Origin: Pyropia haitanensis
Lineage: Eukaryota; Rhodophyta; Bangiophyceae; Bangiales; Bangiaceae
Reading direction: 5' to 3'
NCBI GenBank assembly: GCA_008729055.1
Contig: SDUX01000002.1
Coordinates: 2,321,874-2,385,873 of the forward strand
DNA length: 64,000 nt
The position numbers and the translations under genes are program-made. Below are positions 28,972 through 42,652 of the stretch, one piece after another. A model generated the notes under the pieces. It was not told the origin of the DNA and did not search any database. It saw nothing but the letters and a program-made list of their open reading frames with translations. How positions within the stretch are numbered: position 1 is the stretch's first letter; every line of letters begins with the position of its first letter.

Positions 28972-29910
28972 CCCCGCGCACCGCAGCGGCGGGAGCGGCG
29001 TGCGCGCGCGCGGGCGCGACGGCGGGGGGGGAAGGCGGCCAGCAGAGGGGGGGGGACGGACCGACGCGAGGGGGACGACACGCCACGCGGATGTGCGGGA
29101 CGGCGACGACGCACGGCCGCGAGCGCGGCGGGGGGGGGGGGGGGGTGTCGCGGAGCGGGCGGCGGCGGAGCGCGCCCGCGGCGGGGAGCGGCGGCCGCGG
29201 CCCGCCGCGCGCGCGGCGGGGGGGATGGCTGTCCCCCGGCCGCGGCGGAGGGGCGGCTGGGCAAAAAACCCAGCCGGGCCACCTCTGCTCGCGCGCGCGT
29301 CGTGTGGGGGGGGGTGGGGGGTGGTTCCGCCGTCAAGTCGTTGTCAATCCCCCCGCCGCGGCGCGTCGTCACCGCGCCCGCTGCAGCTGCGAGAGCGCGC
29401 GCCGTGCGCGTGCCCGGTGACTGTCATGCGGGCGAGAATGGGGAATGTATTTGTATAAAATTTAGGACGAGTTGAGAGTGTACTTTGACATGCTTTGCAG
29501 TGGAATGCGGCGTGTCTGGGTGGGTGGAAATCGTTTGTACCGAAAATCGTCCAGTGAACGGGGGAAGACGCCACGTGGCCACCGATGGGGCAACACCGCC
29601 CAGCAGGAGTTGATGCGAGGCATTTGAATTTTCAAACGGGGTTGCCCCGGTGGCCCTCGTGGCGTCGGGCGCGCGCCCCCGCGAGAACCGAGAGAGCAAC
29701 CGTGCGCCTCACCAACGCCAGCGCTCTGTGCGTCGGTTCCGCGTCTTGGCCTCTGCCGCCTCTCCACGCGACCCGACCCCCGTTGCCTCTTCACCCGCCC
29801 CGTTCTTCTTCCTGCCGTCTGCACACGGCCGCCCTCTCCCCCCACCATTGTCCCCTCTCTCCTTTGTCGCCCCCCTGCATCCCCCTCCACGGCAGCAGCG
29901 GCGGCCGACC
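28972..29910. promoter_or_regulatory. Divergent promoter region between IRE1 and SPC25
   Basis: The IRE1-proximal half is GC-rich with G-runs; the middle (29430-29640) is AT-richer. TATAAAA at 29454-29460 points toward SPC25 on plus. The ~450 bp from there to the SPC25 ATG would be a pyrimidine-rich leader, or contain a leader intron. Confidence 0.5.
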
Positions 29911-31571
29911 ATGGCCGCGGCGGCGGTGCCGCGCCCCCCCTCGCCCGCGGCGACGCCCTCTGCCCCCCCCCCCCCCCCACCCCCCCCCCCCCACGTCCCC
30001 CCCCCCCCCACCGCCACCATCGACACCCTCTCCGCCGCCATCGCGGGCACCCTCTCCCGCCTCACCAGCAGCGCCGGCCGCCTCGCCACCACCGCCACCA
30101 CCGCCGCGACCGACGCGGCCGCCTGGGCGGCCGCCACCACCACCGCCGCCGCCGCCGACGCGGACGCGGTCGACGCGGCGGTGTCGGCGGCAGCCGCCGA
30201 CGCGGGCAGCCTCCGCCGGTCGGCGGCGGCGGCGGCGGCGGCGGCGGCACGGCTCGCCGCGACGCGGGCGGCCGAGGCGGAGGAGCTCCGCCGCGTCCGC
30301 GACGGGCGGGCGGTGTTGGAGGGCAAGGCCGCCGCCGCGGCGGCGTCGACCGCCGCGACACGGCGGCGGGTGGAGGCGGCCGAGGCGGAAGCCGAAGCGT
30401 ACGAGCGGGGTACGTTGGCGTGGGGGGGGTCCCGCGCGGTAGGGGGGGGGGGGGGTGCCGCGGCGGGGGGAGATGCGTGGCGGGGGGGGGGGGGGGGGGG
30501 GCGTGCCGCCCGCCCCGTGGGGGGGGCACCACGTGCCGCCCCTGCGCTGCCTGTTTTTTTTTTTTTTTTTTTTGGTGGGTGGGGGGGAGGCGCTCCCGGG
30601 CGTTACCATGGACATGGTAGGTCGGGCGGCCCGACGCGCGCACGCGCGTCGCCCCCCGCTCCCCCTCCCCCCTGGTGGCCACGGCGACTGACGCGCCCGG
30701 CCCCTCCTGTCCACCGTGTCCCCCCGACTCTTCCCCCCCCCCCCCCCCCCGGTACCGTCCCACTCCCCCCCCAACCACCACCGGCGCTCCCCCCCCCCCC
30801 CTTCCCCCCCCCCCCCCCCAGCAACCGACGCGATGGAAGCCGCCGCCGCCGCCGCCGCCGCCACCGCCGCCCGCCGTGCCGACCGCTACGCGGCGCTGCT
30901 GGGCGTTGCGGTCGGCGCCGCCGCGCCGGCGGCGCTGCGCATCCGCTTTACCGACGTGGACCCGCGGGCGCCCGCCGCGGCCGCGACGGTCGCCTTTGAC
31001 GCGGACCTGCGGGGTACGTTTTCCGTTTTCTTTTTTTTGGTTTTTTTTTTTTTTTTTTTTGGAAGGGGGAGGGAGGGGGGGGGGGGGAAGGGATGAGTGG
31101 GCTGGGGGGAGGGGGGGGGGGGGGGCGGGATGGCAGGGGGGGTCGAGGGGGGCGGCGTGTGGGTGCAGAGGGGGGGGGGAACCCGTCGCCGCCCGCCGCC
31201 GCGGCCGCCGCCCGCCGCCGCGGCCGCTGCCAGCGGCGGCGGCGGCGGCCAGCGGCGGCGTCTGCGCCCCATACCCCCCCCACCGCCGCCGCGGCCCCAC
31301 CCGCCCCCGCCGGCACTAACGCCCGCGCCCGTCCACCCTTGCTCCCCCCTCTGCATGGACGCGTCCCCCCCCCCCTTTCCCCCCCCCCCCCCCCACCCCA
31401 GTCACCCACTGCGAGCCACACGTACCACAGCTCCCCGCCCTCGCCGCCCGCCTCGCCGCCGACGAGGACGTTGCCGCCTTCCTCACCGCCCTCCGCGCCG
31501 CGTTTGTCGCCGCCGCCGCCGCCGCCGCGCCGCGGCCGCCGCCGCCGCCGCCGCCGCCCGCCGCGGCCTGA
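29911..31571 (+). CDS. SPC25: Kinetochore protein Spc25 (NDC80 complex), three exons
   Basis: join(29911..30409, 30822..31013, 31402..31571), 286 residues. Partner of Spc24 at the centromere end of the NDC80 complex, linking kinetochores to microtubules. The ATG in CGACCATGG starts a Pro-rich N-terminus, followed by an Ala-rich coiled coil (AAEAEELRRVRDGRAVLEGK, RRRVEAAEAEAEAYERG). It ends in a globular domain of Spc25 pattern: RYAALLGV, LRIRFTDVDPRAP, then VTHCEPHVPQLPALAARLAA and DEDVAAFLTALRAAFVA (family: FT-x-id-p-DP, C-x-P, L-x-lv-x-Ln, dl-x-x-F-x-x-x-R-x-x-F). The frame is only continuous through two phase-1 introns, each with G|GTACGT donors and C-run/CAG acceptors. TGA at 31569-31571. 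Length fits the family (~220-290). Convergent with the Furry-like gene. Confidence 0.75.
30410..30821 (+). other. SPC25 intron 1
   Basis: 412 bp, GTACGTTGGC...C-rich CCCCCAG. Contains G-runs up to ~20, a T20 run (30554-30573) and terminal C-runs. Phase 1. Confidence 0.75.
31014..31401 (+). other. SPC25 intron 2
   Basis: 388 bp, GTACGTTTTC...CCACCCCAG. T-runs (31031-31060), then G-runs, then a C-rich tract before the acceptor. Phase 1. Splicing joins DADLRG to VTHCEPHV. Confidence 0.75.
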
Positions 31572-31678
31572 CCCGATTTCTTTTTTTTTTTTGTTTTTCT
31601 CTTTTGGGGGGGGGGGGGGGGGCGCCGTGACGCCGCCGCCGCGCCCGCCGCGCGGCGGCGGCCGCCGCTCGGGCGGCG

Positions 31679-31737
<59 letters not shown>

Positions 31738-32039
31738 GCTGCGCCGCGGGCGCCGCGTCGCCCCGCGCGGCGCGAGGCGCGTGTGCCCCCCGCACCGGCG
31801 GCGGCACCCGCCGGGACACACACGAAAAAAAGGCCGGGCACGGCGCGGCGCTGCCATTCCCCCACCCCCCAAACGTTGCCGACGGCTGTCGCCCCCCCCC
31901 CGCCGTATACTCCCGACCGCCTCCCCTCCGCCTCGCCTCCCCCCCCCCCCCCCCCCTCCCATCCGCCTACCCCCACCACCCCACCCCCCACCCCCCCCCC
32001 TCCCCCCCCTCTCCGTCCCGGCGCCCCCCCCCCCCCCGC
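31572..32039. other. Convergent intergenic region between SPC25 and the Furry-like gene
   Basis: A T12 run with more T tracts, then G17 (31606-31622), a long (GCC)n stretch (31680-31737), and C-runs. No gene. It serves as the 3' flank of both neighbours. Confidence 0.55.
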
Positions 32040-32141
32040 TCACAGCGCGCTCTCATCCAACGAGAACCGCGAGTCAAACCGGCAGTGCGCGCGCAGCGCG
32101 CGCAGCTGCGCCCGCGCCGTCGCGACGGGTGCCGGCAGCGC

Positions 32142-32173
<32 letters not shown>

Positions 32174-32280
32174 CTGTTGACGACGCCGACGCCGCTGCCG
32201 CCGACGCGGCCGACGCCGACGGCGGCGGCGGTGGCGGCGGCGGCGACAGCGGCGGCGGCGGCGGCAACGCGCCGCCGCCC

Positions 32281-32330
<50 letters not shown>

Positions 32331-33004
32331 GGCGGCACCGCTGTCGCGGCGCGCAGCGTCGACGCTGCCGCCGTGGCCGCCGCGGCCGCTCGGGCCGCCG
32401 GCCGCGGCGGGTGGGGCACCGCCGCCCGCGGCGGCGGCGGCGGCCGCGCCGCGGGTGCCGGCCGTGGCTGGGGAGAAGAGGAGGCCGCCGCCCGCGGCGG
32501 CGACCACCCCCGCGGGCGGCCCGTCGACGCCGCGCGAGCCCCCCCCCCCCCCTCCCTCGCCAGCGCACCCCCCCCCCCACCCCCAACCGCGCTACCCCCC
32601 CCCCCGTCACCCCCCCCTCGGCCACCTCCGCCGCCCATCCCCCCCCCCCCAACCCCCCATACGTCGCGACCACCCGCCGCAGCCCATCCGCGGCAGCAGC
32701 AAGCGCGGCGCGCCCCCCCCGCGCGGCCGTCGCAGCGGCGGCACCCCCCCCCCCCCCCGCCGCCGACGCCACTGCTGCGCGTCGGCCGCGACGGCGGGGT
32801 GGTGGCGAGCTCCGCCAGCAGCAGCGGCAGGTCGACGCCGCCCGCCGCGGCGGGCGCGACCGCCGCCGCGACGGCGGCATCCAGGGGCGGCCGAGGCGGA
32901 ACCGCCGCCAGCGCCGCGCCGGCCGCCCGCGCGAGCGCGGCGGCCGTGTCGGCCGCCGCGGGCGGCCACCCGCCGCCGCCGTCGCCGCCGCCACCACCAC
33001 CGCC

Positions 33005-33035
<31 letters not shown>

Positions 33036-33056
33036 CTACCCCCGCCGCCACCCCCG

Positions 33057-33087
<31 letters not shown>

Positions 33088-34402
33088 CGCCGCTGCCCCC
33101 CCCGTCACCGCCGCCACCGCCGTCGCCGTTGCCACCGCCGGTGCCACCACCGGCGCTCCCCAGCGGCGGCGGCGGTGGCGGCCACGGCGGCGCCGCCGGC
33201 GCAACGGCCGCCGCGACGAGCGGCGGGTAAAACGCGGTCGCGGCCGCCGCCGACGCGCCCGCGGCGGCGCCCAGCGGGCCGCGCAGCAGGTGCAGCACGT
33301 CGGCGAGCGGCCAGCACTCCCCCCCGCCCGCGCCCGCACCCCCACCGCCGGCACCCCCACCACCACCCGCCGCACCAGCAGGGATGGCCTTTGCTGCCCC
33401 ACCCCCGCCCGCCACGGGCGGCGGCCGCGACCGCGGCGCGCTCAGCTGCCGAAACGCCGCCGCCAGCCGGCCGTCGCCCGCGGCGGCCCACGCGGCGGCG
33501 AGGCACCCACAGATGGCCGCCGCGGGCGACGCGGCCGCCGCCGCGGCCGCCGGCGGCGGTGCCCCGCCGCCGCCATTGACCAGGCCGCCGCCGCCGGCGG
33601 CGGGTGGCCGCGGCAGCGGCCGGGCGGCAATGGCGGTGGGCGCGCCGACCACGCCCGCGTGCGTCGACGGCAGCAGCGTGCCGCCGCCGCCGCCGCCGTC
33701 GTCGGCAAGCGCGGCGGCGGCCGGGCCGGTGGTCGGCGCCCCCCCCCCCATCAAGTAGCGGAACGCAACGTGGTGGGCCCACCCCCCCCCCCACCCCCCC
33801 CCCCCCCCCCAGCGGCCGTCAGGTGCGCGACAACGTACGGCAGCACCGCGGCGGTAACGCGGAGGAGCGGCCGCGCGTCGCGCGGCGCGCCGCGGCGGCC
33901 GCCCGCCAGGCCGCCGCGGCGGGCGAGGAGCGCGAGCAGCGTGAGCGCCGCGGCGGCCGACACGGCCGCCGCGGCGGCGCCCGACGCGAGGACCACGTCG
34001 ACGAGGCCGCCGCCGCCGGGCGGGCCGGCATGGCCGCCGCCGCCGCCCGCCGGGCGGACAGCGTCGATGAGCGCGTCACGGTCGGCGGTCGCGGCGGCGG
34101 CGGCGGCGGCGGTGGCGGCCGCCGCGGCGGCGGCGGCGGCGGTCTCCTCCTGCCCCCCCGCACCTTGCCGCGACGGCGGCAGCGGCGGCTCGGCGGCGGC
34201 GGCCGCCGCAAAGACGAGCAGCAGCCGCAGCCCGTAGTGGTGCAGCAGCGGGTGGCCGCCCGGCCGCAGCAGCGCCACGCCCGCCCAGTAGAGCTGTGGG
34301 TGCAGCGCGAGGCGGGCGGGGGTGGCCGCCTCGGCCGCCGCCGCCGCCGTGGCGAGCAGCTCCCCAACAAACGCGACCGCGTCGGGGGGGGGTGGCGGGG
34401 GG

Positions 34403-34455
<53 letters not shown>

Positions 34456-34936
34456 TGCCGCCGCCGCCGCCGTTGGGGAGGGGCGCCCCCCAGGGGGCGC
34501 TGACGCGGATGCAGCGGCGGCGGCGGCGGTGGTGGTGGCGGCGGCGGCGGCAGCGGGCGGGCGCCCCCCCCCAGCACCGCCGTCGCCACCCCCCCCCCCC
34601 CCCCCCGGGCGGCCGCGTCGAGCGCCGCCCCCGCCGCGGCGAGCACCGCCCCCACCGCGGCCGGCGGCAGCGCCGCCGCGCCGACCGCGCGGACGACGCC
34701 GAGCGCGCGGCCCGCGTCGTGGCGGTCCCCCCCCCCGCGGCGGCGGCGGCGGCGGCCGCCGCGACCGCGGCGGGCAGCCCCGCCTCGGCCGTCGCCAGCG
34801 CCGCAACGACGCGGCGGGTGAGCGCCGCGGCGGCGGCGGCAGAGGCGTGCCGCCACGCCGCCGCCTCCCATGGCTGGGAGGACGCGGCGGGGGTGGCGGC
34901 GGCGGCGGCGACGGCCGCCGCTTCCGCGTCGGCCGC

Positions 34937-34970
<34 letters not shown>

Positions 34971-35163
34971 GCGGGCGGCGCGGGTAGCCACACGGCAAAG
35001 GGGAGCACCTCGGACGCCCACGCGGGCCGCGCCCCCCCCGCCGCCGCCACCGCTGGCACCGGGTGCCCCGGCGGCGCGTCGGCCGCCGCGGCCGCCGCGG
35101 CGGCGGTCGACGCGGCGGCGCCGCCGCGGCGGCCGCCGCCGGCAGCACCAGCAGCGGCAGAGG

Positions 35164-35194
<31 letters not shown>

Positions 35195-36202
35195 GGCGGG
35201 GCGGGGCGGGCCGGCGGTGCCGACCAGCCCGCGGATCGCGTCGACGGCGGCGCGGCGCGCGGCACGCGCGGCGGCGGCCGAGCCAAACCGGGCGGGCTGC
35301 CGCACGACCAGCGAGTGGAGGAGCGCCGCGGCGAGCCGCCGCGCGGCGCCCGCGACGAGCGCAGCCGCGACGCCGCCGGCACCCCCACCGGCACCGCCAC
35401 CGGCGGGGGCCGACCGGGGACCCGCCGCGGCGGCACCGCCGCCGCGGTCCAGCCGCACCACCGCCGCGAGCAGCAGCGTCGGCAGCACCGGCCGCAGCGC
35501 CTCGTCCGCCTCGTACGCCGCCGCCGCGAGCAGCACCGTCGCGGCGTCGGCGCGGAGCGCGCGCAGCGACCGCCGTGCCGACGGCGCGCTGCCGACGCGC
35601 GCAAACGGTGGGCTCGCCGCCACCGCAGGGGACTCCCCCCCGCCGCCACCGCCGCCGCCGCCGCCGCCATCCCCCAGCCGCCCGGGATACCCCGCGGCGG
35701 CGCCGCCGCGTCGACCGCCTCGACGAGGCGGCCGAGGACCACCGCGCCGCCCGCGCGGGCGACCACCACCGCCGCCTCGGCGTACACGTCAAACACGGCC
35801 AGCGCGTCGGCGTACGCGGCCGCACGGGCGGCGGCGGCGGCGGCACCACCCCCCCCCCCCCCCCCCCCCCACCACCGGCACCGGCGGCACCAGGACCAGC
35901 ACCCCCTCCCCCCGCGGCGGCACCCCCCCTCCCCCACCGCCGCCGCCGCTCCCACCCCCACCCCACCGCCACGGCCAGCCGTTCCCCCGGCGGCACCCCT
36001 AGCCCCTCCCCGGTCGCGCCCCCCCCCCCCTCACCACTGCCGCCACCGCCACCGCCACCACCACCGCCGCCGCCGCCGCCACCGCCGCCACGGCCACGCG
36101 CGGCCACGCCGCCGACAAAGCCAACGGTCCCGTGGCGCCCCCCCCCCCCCCCCCCCCCCCCCACGCCGCCCACCGCCGACGGCGCCACGGCGGTGGCGGC
36201 CG

Positions 36203-36239
<37 letters not shown>

Positions 36240-36585
36240 GGCCGCCACCCCATCCACCGCCCGCAGCGACCGTGCGGTCGCCTCCAGCAGCGCCGCCGCC
36301 GCCGCGGACGCGCCCGCCCGCGACGCGGCAAACGCCGCCCACACCCGCGCGAGTGGCTCGTCCGCGGCCGCCGCGGCGGCGCCGCCCGACCGGGATAGTA
36401 CCGCCGACAGGCGCGCGAGCGACCGTGCAACGTCGCGCATCGGGTCGTCGGGGGGGGGGAGCGCGGGCAGGGGGGGAGTGCCGCCCGCGCCCCACCCGCC
36501 ACTACCGCCGCCGCCACCGCCACCGCCGCCACCGCCACCACCGCCACCGCCGTCACCGCCGCCACCACCGCCACCGCCGCCACCG

Positions 36586-36618
<33 letters not shown>

Positions 36619-37849
36619 GCCGCGGTGCCGGCGGCAGCCGCCGCCGCCGCGCGGGGCGCCGCCGATGACGCCGCGTCGGTGACGTGAAACACGCCCGACA
36701 CGTGCCCCCCCCCCCGCCCCCCCCCCCCACCCCCCCCCCCCCCCCCCCCCAACGACCACCCCCCCATGCAACCCCGCTTGGCCAAGCGGCACCCCCCCCC
36801 CCCCGCAGCCCCACCCCCCCCCCCCCCCGCCCCCCCCCCAACCGGCGCCGACTCGGCCGTCGCGTCAACGATGGTCCACGTCCCCCCCCCCCCCCCCCGC
36901 CCCCCCCACCCCAGGCGGGCACCCCCCCCCCCCCCACCCCCCCCCCCACCGCCGCCGGCAGCACGGCGAGCCACGGCGTCAGCCAGCCCAGCGTCGCGCG
37001 CACCTCGGCCGGCGGCAGCGGCGAGCGCGTCAGGCGGGTGGCGGCCTCGGTGACGACCGCCGGCGCGAGCCGCGGCGCGCGGCGCGCGTACCACGCGGCG
37101 AGGTCCGCCTGCAGCCGCGCCGCGGCGGCGCGCGTCGGCGGCGGCAGCGCCAGCGGGTAGGCCGCGTCGCTGGTGCCGCCCGCGTCGGCGCCGCCGCCGT
37201 CGACGCCGTCGGTGGCGGCCGCGAACCAGCCGTGCGCGAGCAGGTGCAGCAGCGTCACCGCCGCGGGGCGGACGTCGGGCGGCGGCGAGCCGGGCGGCGC
37301 GCCGACCATCCGCGTCGCGACGACGAGGAGGCCCGCCGCGAGCGGGCTGCCAACGCGGAGGACGCGGCAGCCGCCGCAGCCGGCGCACCACGGGCGTGGC
37401 CAGCCCGGCGGTGCCGCCCCACCGGCGGCACCGGCACCCCCGCCGGCGCCACCCGCGGCTGGTGGGTGGCCCTGCCGTCGTGGGCGGCCCGAGCGGCCAC
37501 CCCCCCCCCCCGGGCCGCCCCCCCCACCCCCCCCCCCCCACCCCCCCCCCCCCCGCCCGCCGCACACGCGGCCGCCCCCCGCGCGGCGACCGCGACGAGC
37601 GCGACAAACGTGTGCGCGGCGACGCGCGCGCCCGCCACGCCCGCCGCGTCGGCGGCCGGGTAGGTGCGGTCGAGCAGCAGCGGCACCTGCGCCGGGTCCC
37701 GCACCGCGAGCGCCGCGAGCGCCGCCCGCGCCACGCGCCGGTCGGCGGGCGTGCCGCCGCGGAGGGTAGCAAACACCCACGCGACGCCCGCCGCCGCGTC
37801 GGCAGCCGTCAGCGGACCACGCAGCGCCGCCGCCGCGGCGCGGACGGCG

Positions 37850-37884
<35 letters not shown>

Positions 37885-37907
37885 CGCGGCGGCGACGCTG
37901 CCGCCGT

Positions 37908-37942
<35 letters not shown>

Positions 37943-40077
37943 GCGGCGGCTACCGCGTCGGCACCACCGCCGCCGCCGGCCGCGGCGGCCGCCGCGGCGG
38001 CCGCGGCGAGCGGCGGCTCGTCGCCGCCGCGCGCCACGCCCGCCGACCGCGTCCGGCGGTGCGACACGGACGCGGGCGCCAGCAGCGGGTCGTCGTGCGA
38101 CCGCTGCCGCGCGCGCCGCGACGTGCCGCGCAGGCCGGGCGGCCGCAGGTTGTACAGCAAGCCCCCGCCGGGCGGCTCCCCGCCGCCCGCCGCCGCCGCC
38201 GCCGCCGCTGAGGCCGCCGCCGCCGCCGCCGCCGCCCGCCCCGCGTCGCCGCCGCCACTCCCAGGCAGCGGCGACAGCGCTGCCGGTGAGGACCGCGCCG
38301 TTGGCGGTGGCAGCGGCGGCAGGGCGGCGTCGTCCCCCCCCCCCCCCCCCCCCCCCCCTCCCCATACGCGGCACCCGCCGCGGCGGCGGCACCGGCGCCC
38401 CCCCCGGCGGCCGCCCACGGGTCGTCCACGACGCGGCCGCCAACGATGCGCATCGCCACGGCGGCGGCCGCGTCGGGCGCGTCGACGGCACGCGGCGACG
38501 CGACCGCCGCGCGCGGCGCGGCGGGGGTGTAGCCCGACCAGCGGGCGCACGTGGCAAAGAGGCGCCGCCGGAGGGCGGCGTCGACGAGGCAGACGCCGCC
38601 GCTGCTGTCGCCGCCGCCGGCCGACGGGTGGCGGCCCGCGGGGGACGCCGGCCGCGAGCCGCTGTCGCCGTCGGTGGGTCCCCCCCCCTCGGCGGCGGCG
38701 GCGCCCCCCCCCCCGCACCCGCGCCCTCCGCGTCGCCACCCCCAGCGCCGTCGCCACCCGCGGCGCGCCCCCCCCCGTCCGCGTCACCCCCCCCCCCCCC
38801 CCCGGCGGGAGCCACGCCCAGGCGGCGTCGTCCCCCCCCCCCGCCCCCCCCCCTCCCCCCACCGTCGCGACCAGCTCACAAAAGTGCAGCCGCGCGGCCG
38901 CCACCCCCCCCCGCCCGTCCGCGTCGGCGACCGCGTCGAGCGCCGCGTGCGTCGCGGCCAGGTGCCCGAGCACCGCCGCCCGCACGCGGCCCGCCGCGGG
39001 CGCGCCAACGCCCGCCGCGCCGCGGCGGGCCTCGCCGGCCAGCCGCGCCACCACCGACCGGTAGACGATGGTCAGCGGCGCCGCGGCGCGGGGGGGGGCG
39101 GGCGCCACGGGCGGGGGGAGCCCCGCGTCGGCGGCCGCCGCCCAGCCGCCGTCGGCGGCCGCCGCGGCGACGGCCGCCGCCGCCGCCGCCGCCGCCGCCG
39201 CGGCGGGCGTGCCGCCGGGGGTGGTGGCGGGCGCGGGCGCCGCAAAGCCGCCGCCGCCACTCCCGCGGTGGCGGCGGCCCGGCAGCGCGAGCGGCGACAG
39301 CACGCCGCGCCCCCCCCCCCCCCCCCGCCCCCGCCGGCGGCGGCGGCGGCGGCGGCGGCACCCCCACCGCCGGCGCTGCCGGCGCCCCCCCCCACCTTGC
39401 CCCCCCCGTGCGTGGCCGCCTCGGCCAGGATGACGTCAAACGCGAGCGGGTGCGCCGCGACGCACGCGTCGACCACCGTCGCGCGCGCGTCGTCCGCGTC
39501 GCGCAGCAGCCCCGCCAGGGGCGTCACCGACGGCCCGCCGCCGCCCGGCAGGCCGCCCGCCTCGCCACCACCACCGCCGCCACCGCCGCCGGTACCGCCG
39601 GCAGCGCCGGCACCCCCCCCGCCCCCGCCGGCGGCGGCGGTGGCCGCCTCGGCCCACGCGGCCATGGCCGACCGGATCAGCTGCCGGCCGCGGTGCCAGT
39701 CAACGTACGACGCCGCCGCGGCGGCCGCGTCGGCGCCGTCGCGGTACACCACCACCGCCCCGTCGGCGAGGCGCGGCAGCGCGGCGGTCGCAAACGCAAC
39801 GACGAGCATCGTCTTCCACAGCGCCGCCACGTCCAGGGGGGGGCCGTCGCCCCCGTCGACCGCCCCGCCGCCGCCGCCGCCCCAGCCGCCGCCGCTGCCG
39901 CTGCCGCCGCGGGCCTCCCACCCCCCCCCACCGACCCCGCCGGCGGCGTCGGCCGCCGGCCCGCCGCCGCCACCGCCGCCGCTGCCGGTGCTTCCGACAC
40001 TCGCCGACCGCCCGTGGTGTGGCGGCAGCGGCGGCAGGCTGCCGAGCGCCGGCAGCGCGCCCGTCGACGCGCCCGCC

Positions 40078-40118
<41 letters not shown>

Positions 40119-41607
40119 CCCAAACGCGCGGCCGCCGAGGCCCATCACCGAGCCCGCGCGGCCGCCCCTCCCACCCCCCCCCCCACTGCCGCCGCCGCCC
40201 GCGCCGAGGCCGCCGCCGCCGGCGGCGGCACCCACCCCCCCCGCCCCCCCACCGACGCCGCGCTGCGCCGCAAAGCCTGTATCCAGCACCTGCCGCGCCA
40301 GCACCGTCCACGCCGCCCGCACCGCTGGGAGCACATAGTACTCGGCGGCGGCGGCGGCGGGGGCGCCCCCCCCCCCCCACACTCCCCATCGGCGCCCGCG
40401 GCGGCGCCGTCAGCGTCCACAAGGATGGTCGCCGCCGACCGGAGCACCGCCGCCAGCTCCCGCCGCCACCGCCGCGCGCCGGCGGCGCCCGGCGCGACGG
40501 CGGCCGCCCAAAAGCCCGCCGCCCGGTCGGGCGCGCCGCCGCCGCCGCGGCCGGCGGCGGCGTCGACGAGAAAGTCGCCGACGCACAGGTCCGCCACGGG
40601 CCGCCCGTACACCGCCGCCGCGGCGTCGTCGTCTGTCGCGGCGGACGCGTCCGCGCCGTGGCCGCGGTCGCCGGCGTAGCCGCCGCCGCCGCCGCCGCCG
40701 CCGCTGCCGTCGACGCCGACGCCGACGCGGCCGAGGGCGCGGACCTCCAGCGCGACCGCCGCGGCGGCCAGCCGCACGCCCAGCCGCGGGTGGCACAGGC
40801 AGACGATCGCCTGCGTCTCGACCGCCACCCGGTCCGGGGAACGGAAAAAGGCGCGCGCGGCGGCGGCCGCCGCCGCCGCCGACGGTGTGTCGTCGCCATC
40901 GTCATCGTCGTCATCGTCGTCGTCGTCGTCGTCATCGTCATCATCATCGTCATCGTCATCGTCCGCATCACCGCCGTCCTCGTCCGCGCCATCGCTGGCA
41001 CCGTTGCGACGACCAAAGTTCCCGCGCGTCAACCGCGGGTGCCCCCCCCCCCCCCCCTCGACGACGCGGCGGCCCCGATACCCCACCGCCACCGCCGGAG
41101 GAGCGCCGCCACCCACCCCAGCAGGGAGCCAATGAGGGCCCCCTCCTGCGGCGGCGCCGCCGCAACCGCCGCGGCCAGCCGGACGAGCGTCGGCGCGCGG
41201 CACGCGAGCACCCGCCCGTACAGCGCGTCGACGGCGCCGCGCGCCTCGCGCGCCACGTCCGCCACGTCCTGCCGGCGGTTGCGCGACGCGACGGCGACGA
41301 GCTCGACGAGGTCCACCCCCCGCGGCGGCCGCGGCGGCGCCGGCAGCACGCGCGCGGCGCGGGCCCAGGCGGCCGCCGCCAGCCGCAGCGTGCCGAGCGC
41401 GACCGCCTTGTCCGCGGGCAGCCGCTCGTACGCGAGGTACTCGGCGAGGTCGGCGGCGGCGGCGGCAAAGGCGGCCGCCACGCGCGGGGCGAGCGCCGCG
41501 AGCAGCTCCGCCGTCGGCGAGCGGAAGCCCGCCGCCCAGGGGGCGACGCCCAGCTCGGGCGCCCACGCCCGCGGGCCGAGCGCGGCGCCGCCCGCCGCCC
41601 GCCACCG

Positions 41608-41639
<32 letters not shown>

Positions 41640-42597
41640 CCCGGCCGGCGGCCGCCGCGCCCACCCCGCGGCCGCCGCCGCCGCCCGCGCTGCCGGCCGC
41701 GGCAAGCGCCGCGATGGCGGGCCCCGCCGCCGCCGCCACCGCGCGGCGGCGCCAAAACCGGGCCGGCGACGCGACGCCGTCGGCCACCCCCGCGTCGGCC
41801 GCGTCGCCGCCCAGCAGCGCCGCGGCCGACGGGGCGGGGGCGACCCCCCCGCCCCACCGCCCCCCGCACCCCCGCCCCCGCCGCCGCCACCGTCGCCGCC
41901 GCCGCCAACCCCACGGCCGCCGTGCATTTCCGCGCGGAGGGCGGCGTAGCGGCGGAGCACCACGCGGAGCGCGACGAGCGCGTGCTCCCCCCGCGCGTCG
42001 AGCATCGCGGCGAGGACGTCGAGTGCGAGCGACGGCCGCCCCCGCGCGGCGAGCGTGTCGGCAATGTCCGCGAGCGCCGCCTGCGCGGCCACCTCGGACG
42101 GGAAGACAGACGTGTCGAGCAGCACCCGCCGGATGACGAGCGTCACGTGGCGGGCGGCGCGGTCGGGGGGGGCGCGCGCCAGCTCGGCGGTGAGGAGGAG
42201 CAGCACCGCGCGGAGGGCGGCGAGGCGGAGCACGCCCTTGGTGCGGGGCTCGCAGAGGGTGGCGGCGTCGCGGAGGAAGGGCCCCACGTCCAACGCGTAC
42301 TGCGCGTCGCGGAGGACGCAGAGGGTGGCGACGTAGCCGGGGTAGATGGCGGGCAGGCTCTTCTTCTTGAGCTTGGCAAACCGCGCGTACAGGAGCAGCA
42401 CGGCCGCGTCCCAACGGGGGCTCGCCGTCGGCAGCCGCGCAATGTCGACGGCGCCCAGCGTGGCGGCGACCAGGTCCGACACCGCCGCCAGCAGCGGGGG
42501 GATCGACCGCGTCAGGCCAACCATATCCACCAGAAACGTCACGTACTGCACCGCGCTCTCCACGTTGCCACCCGCCGCCAGCCCCCCCCACCACCAC

Positions 42598-42652
<55 letters not shown>

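Noticed and set aside
28041..29475. Large plus-strand frames opposite IRE1 (also 22986-24530 and 25518-26819)
   Set aside because: Arg/Pro/Gly-rich translations of the complement of Ala/Gly codons; IRE1 motifs fix the minus strand as coding.
31093..34237. Plus-strand frames of up to 828 codons opposite the Furry-like 3' end
   Set aside because: Poly-Arg/Pro shadows of (GCC)n and C-runs.
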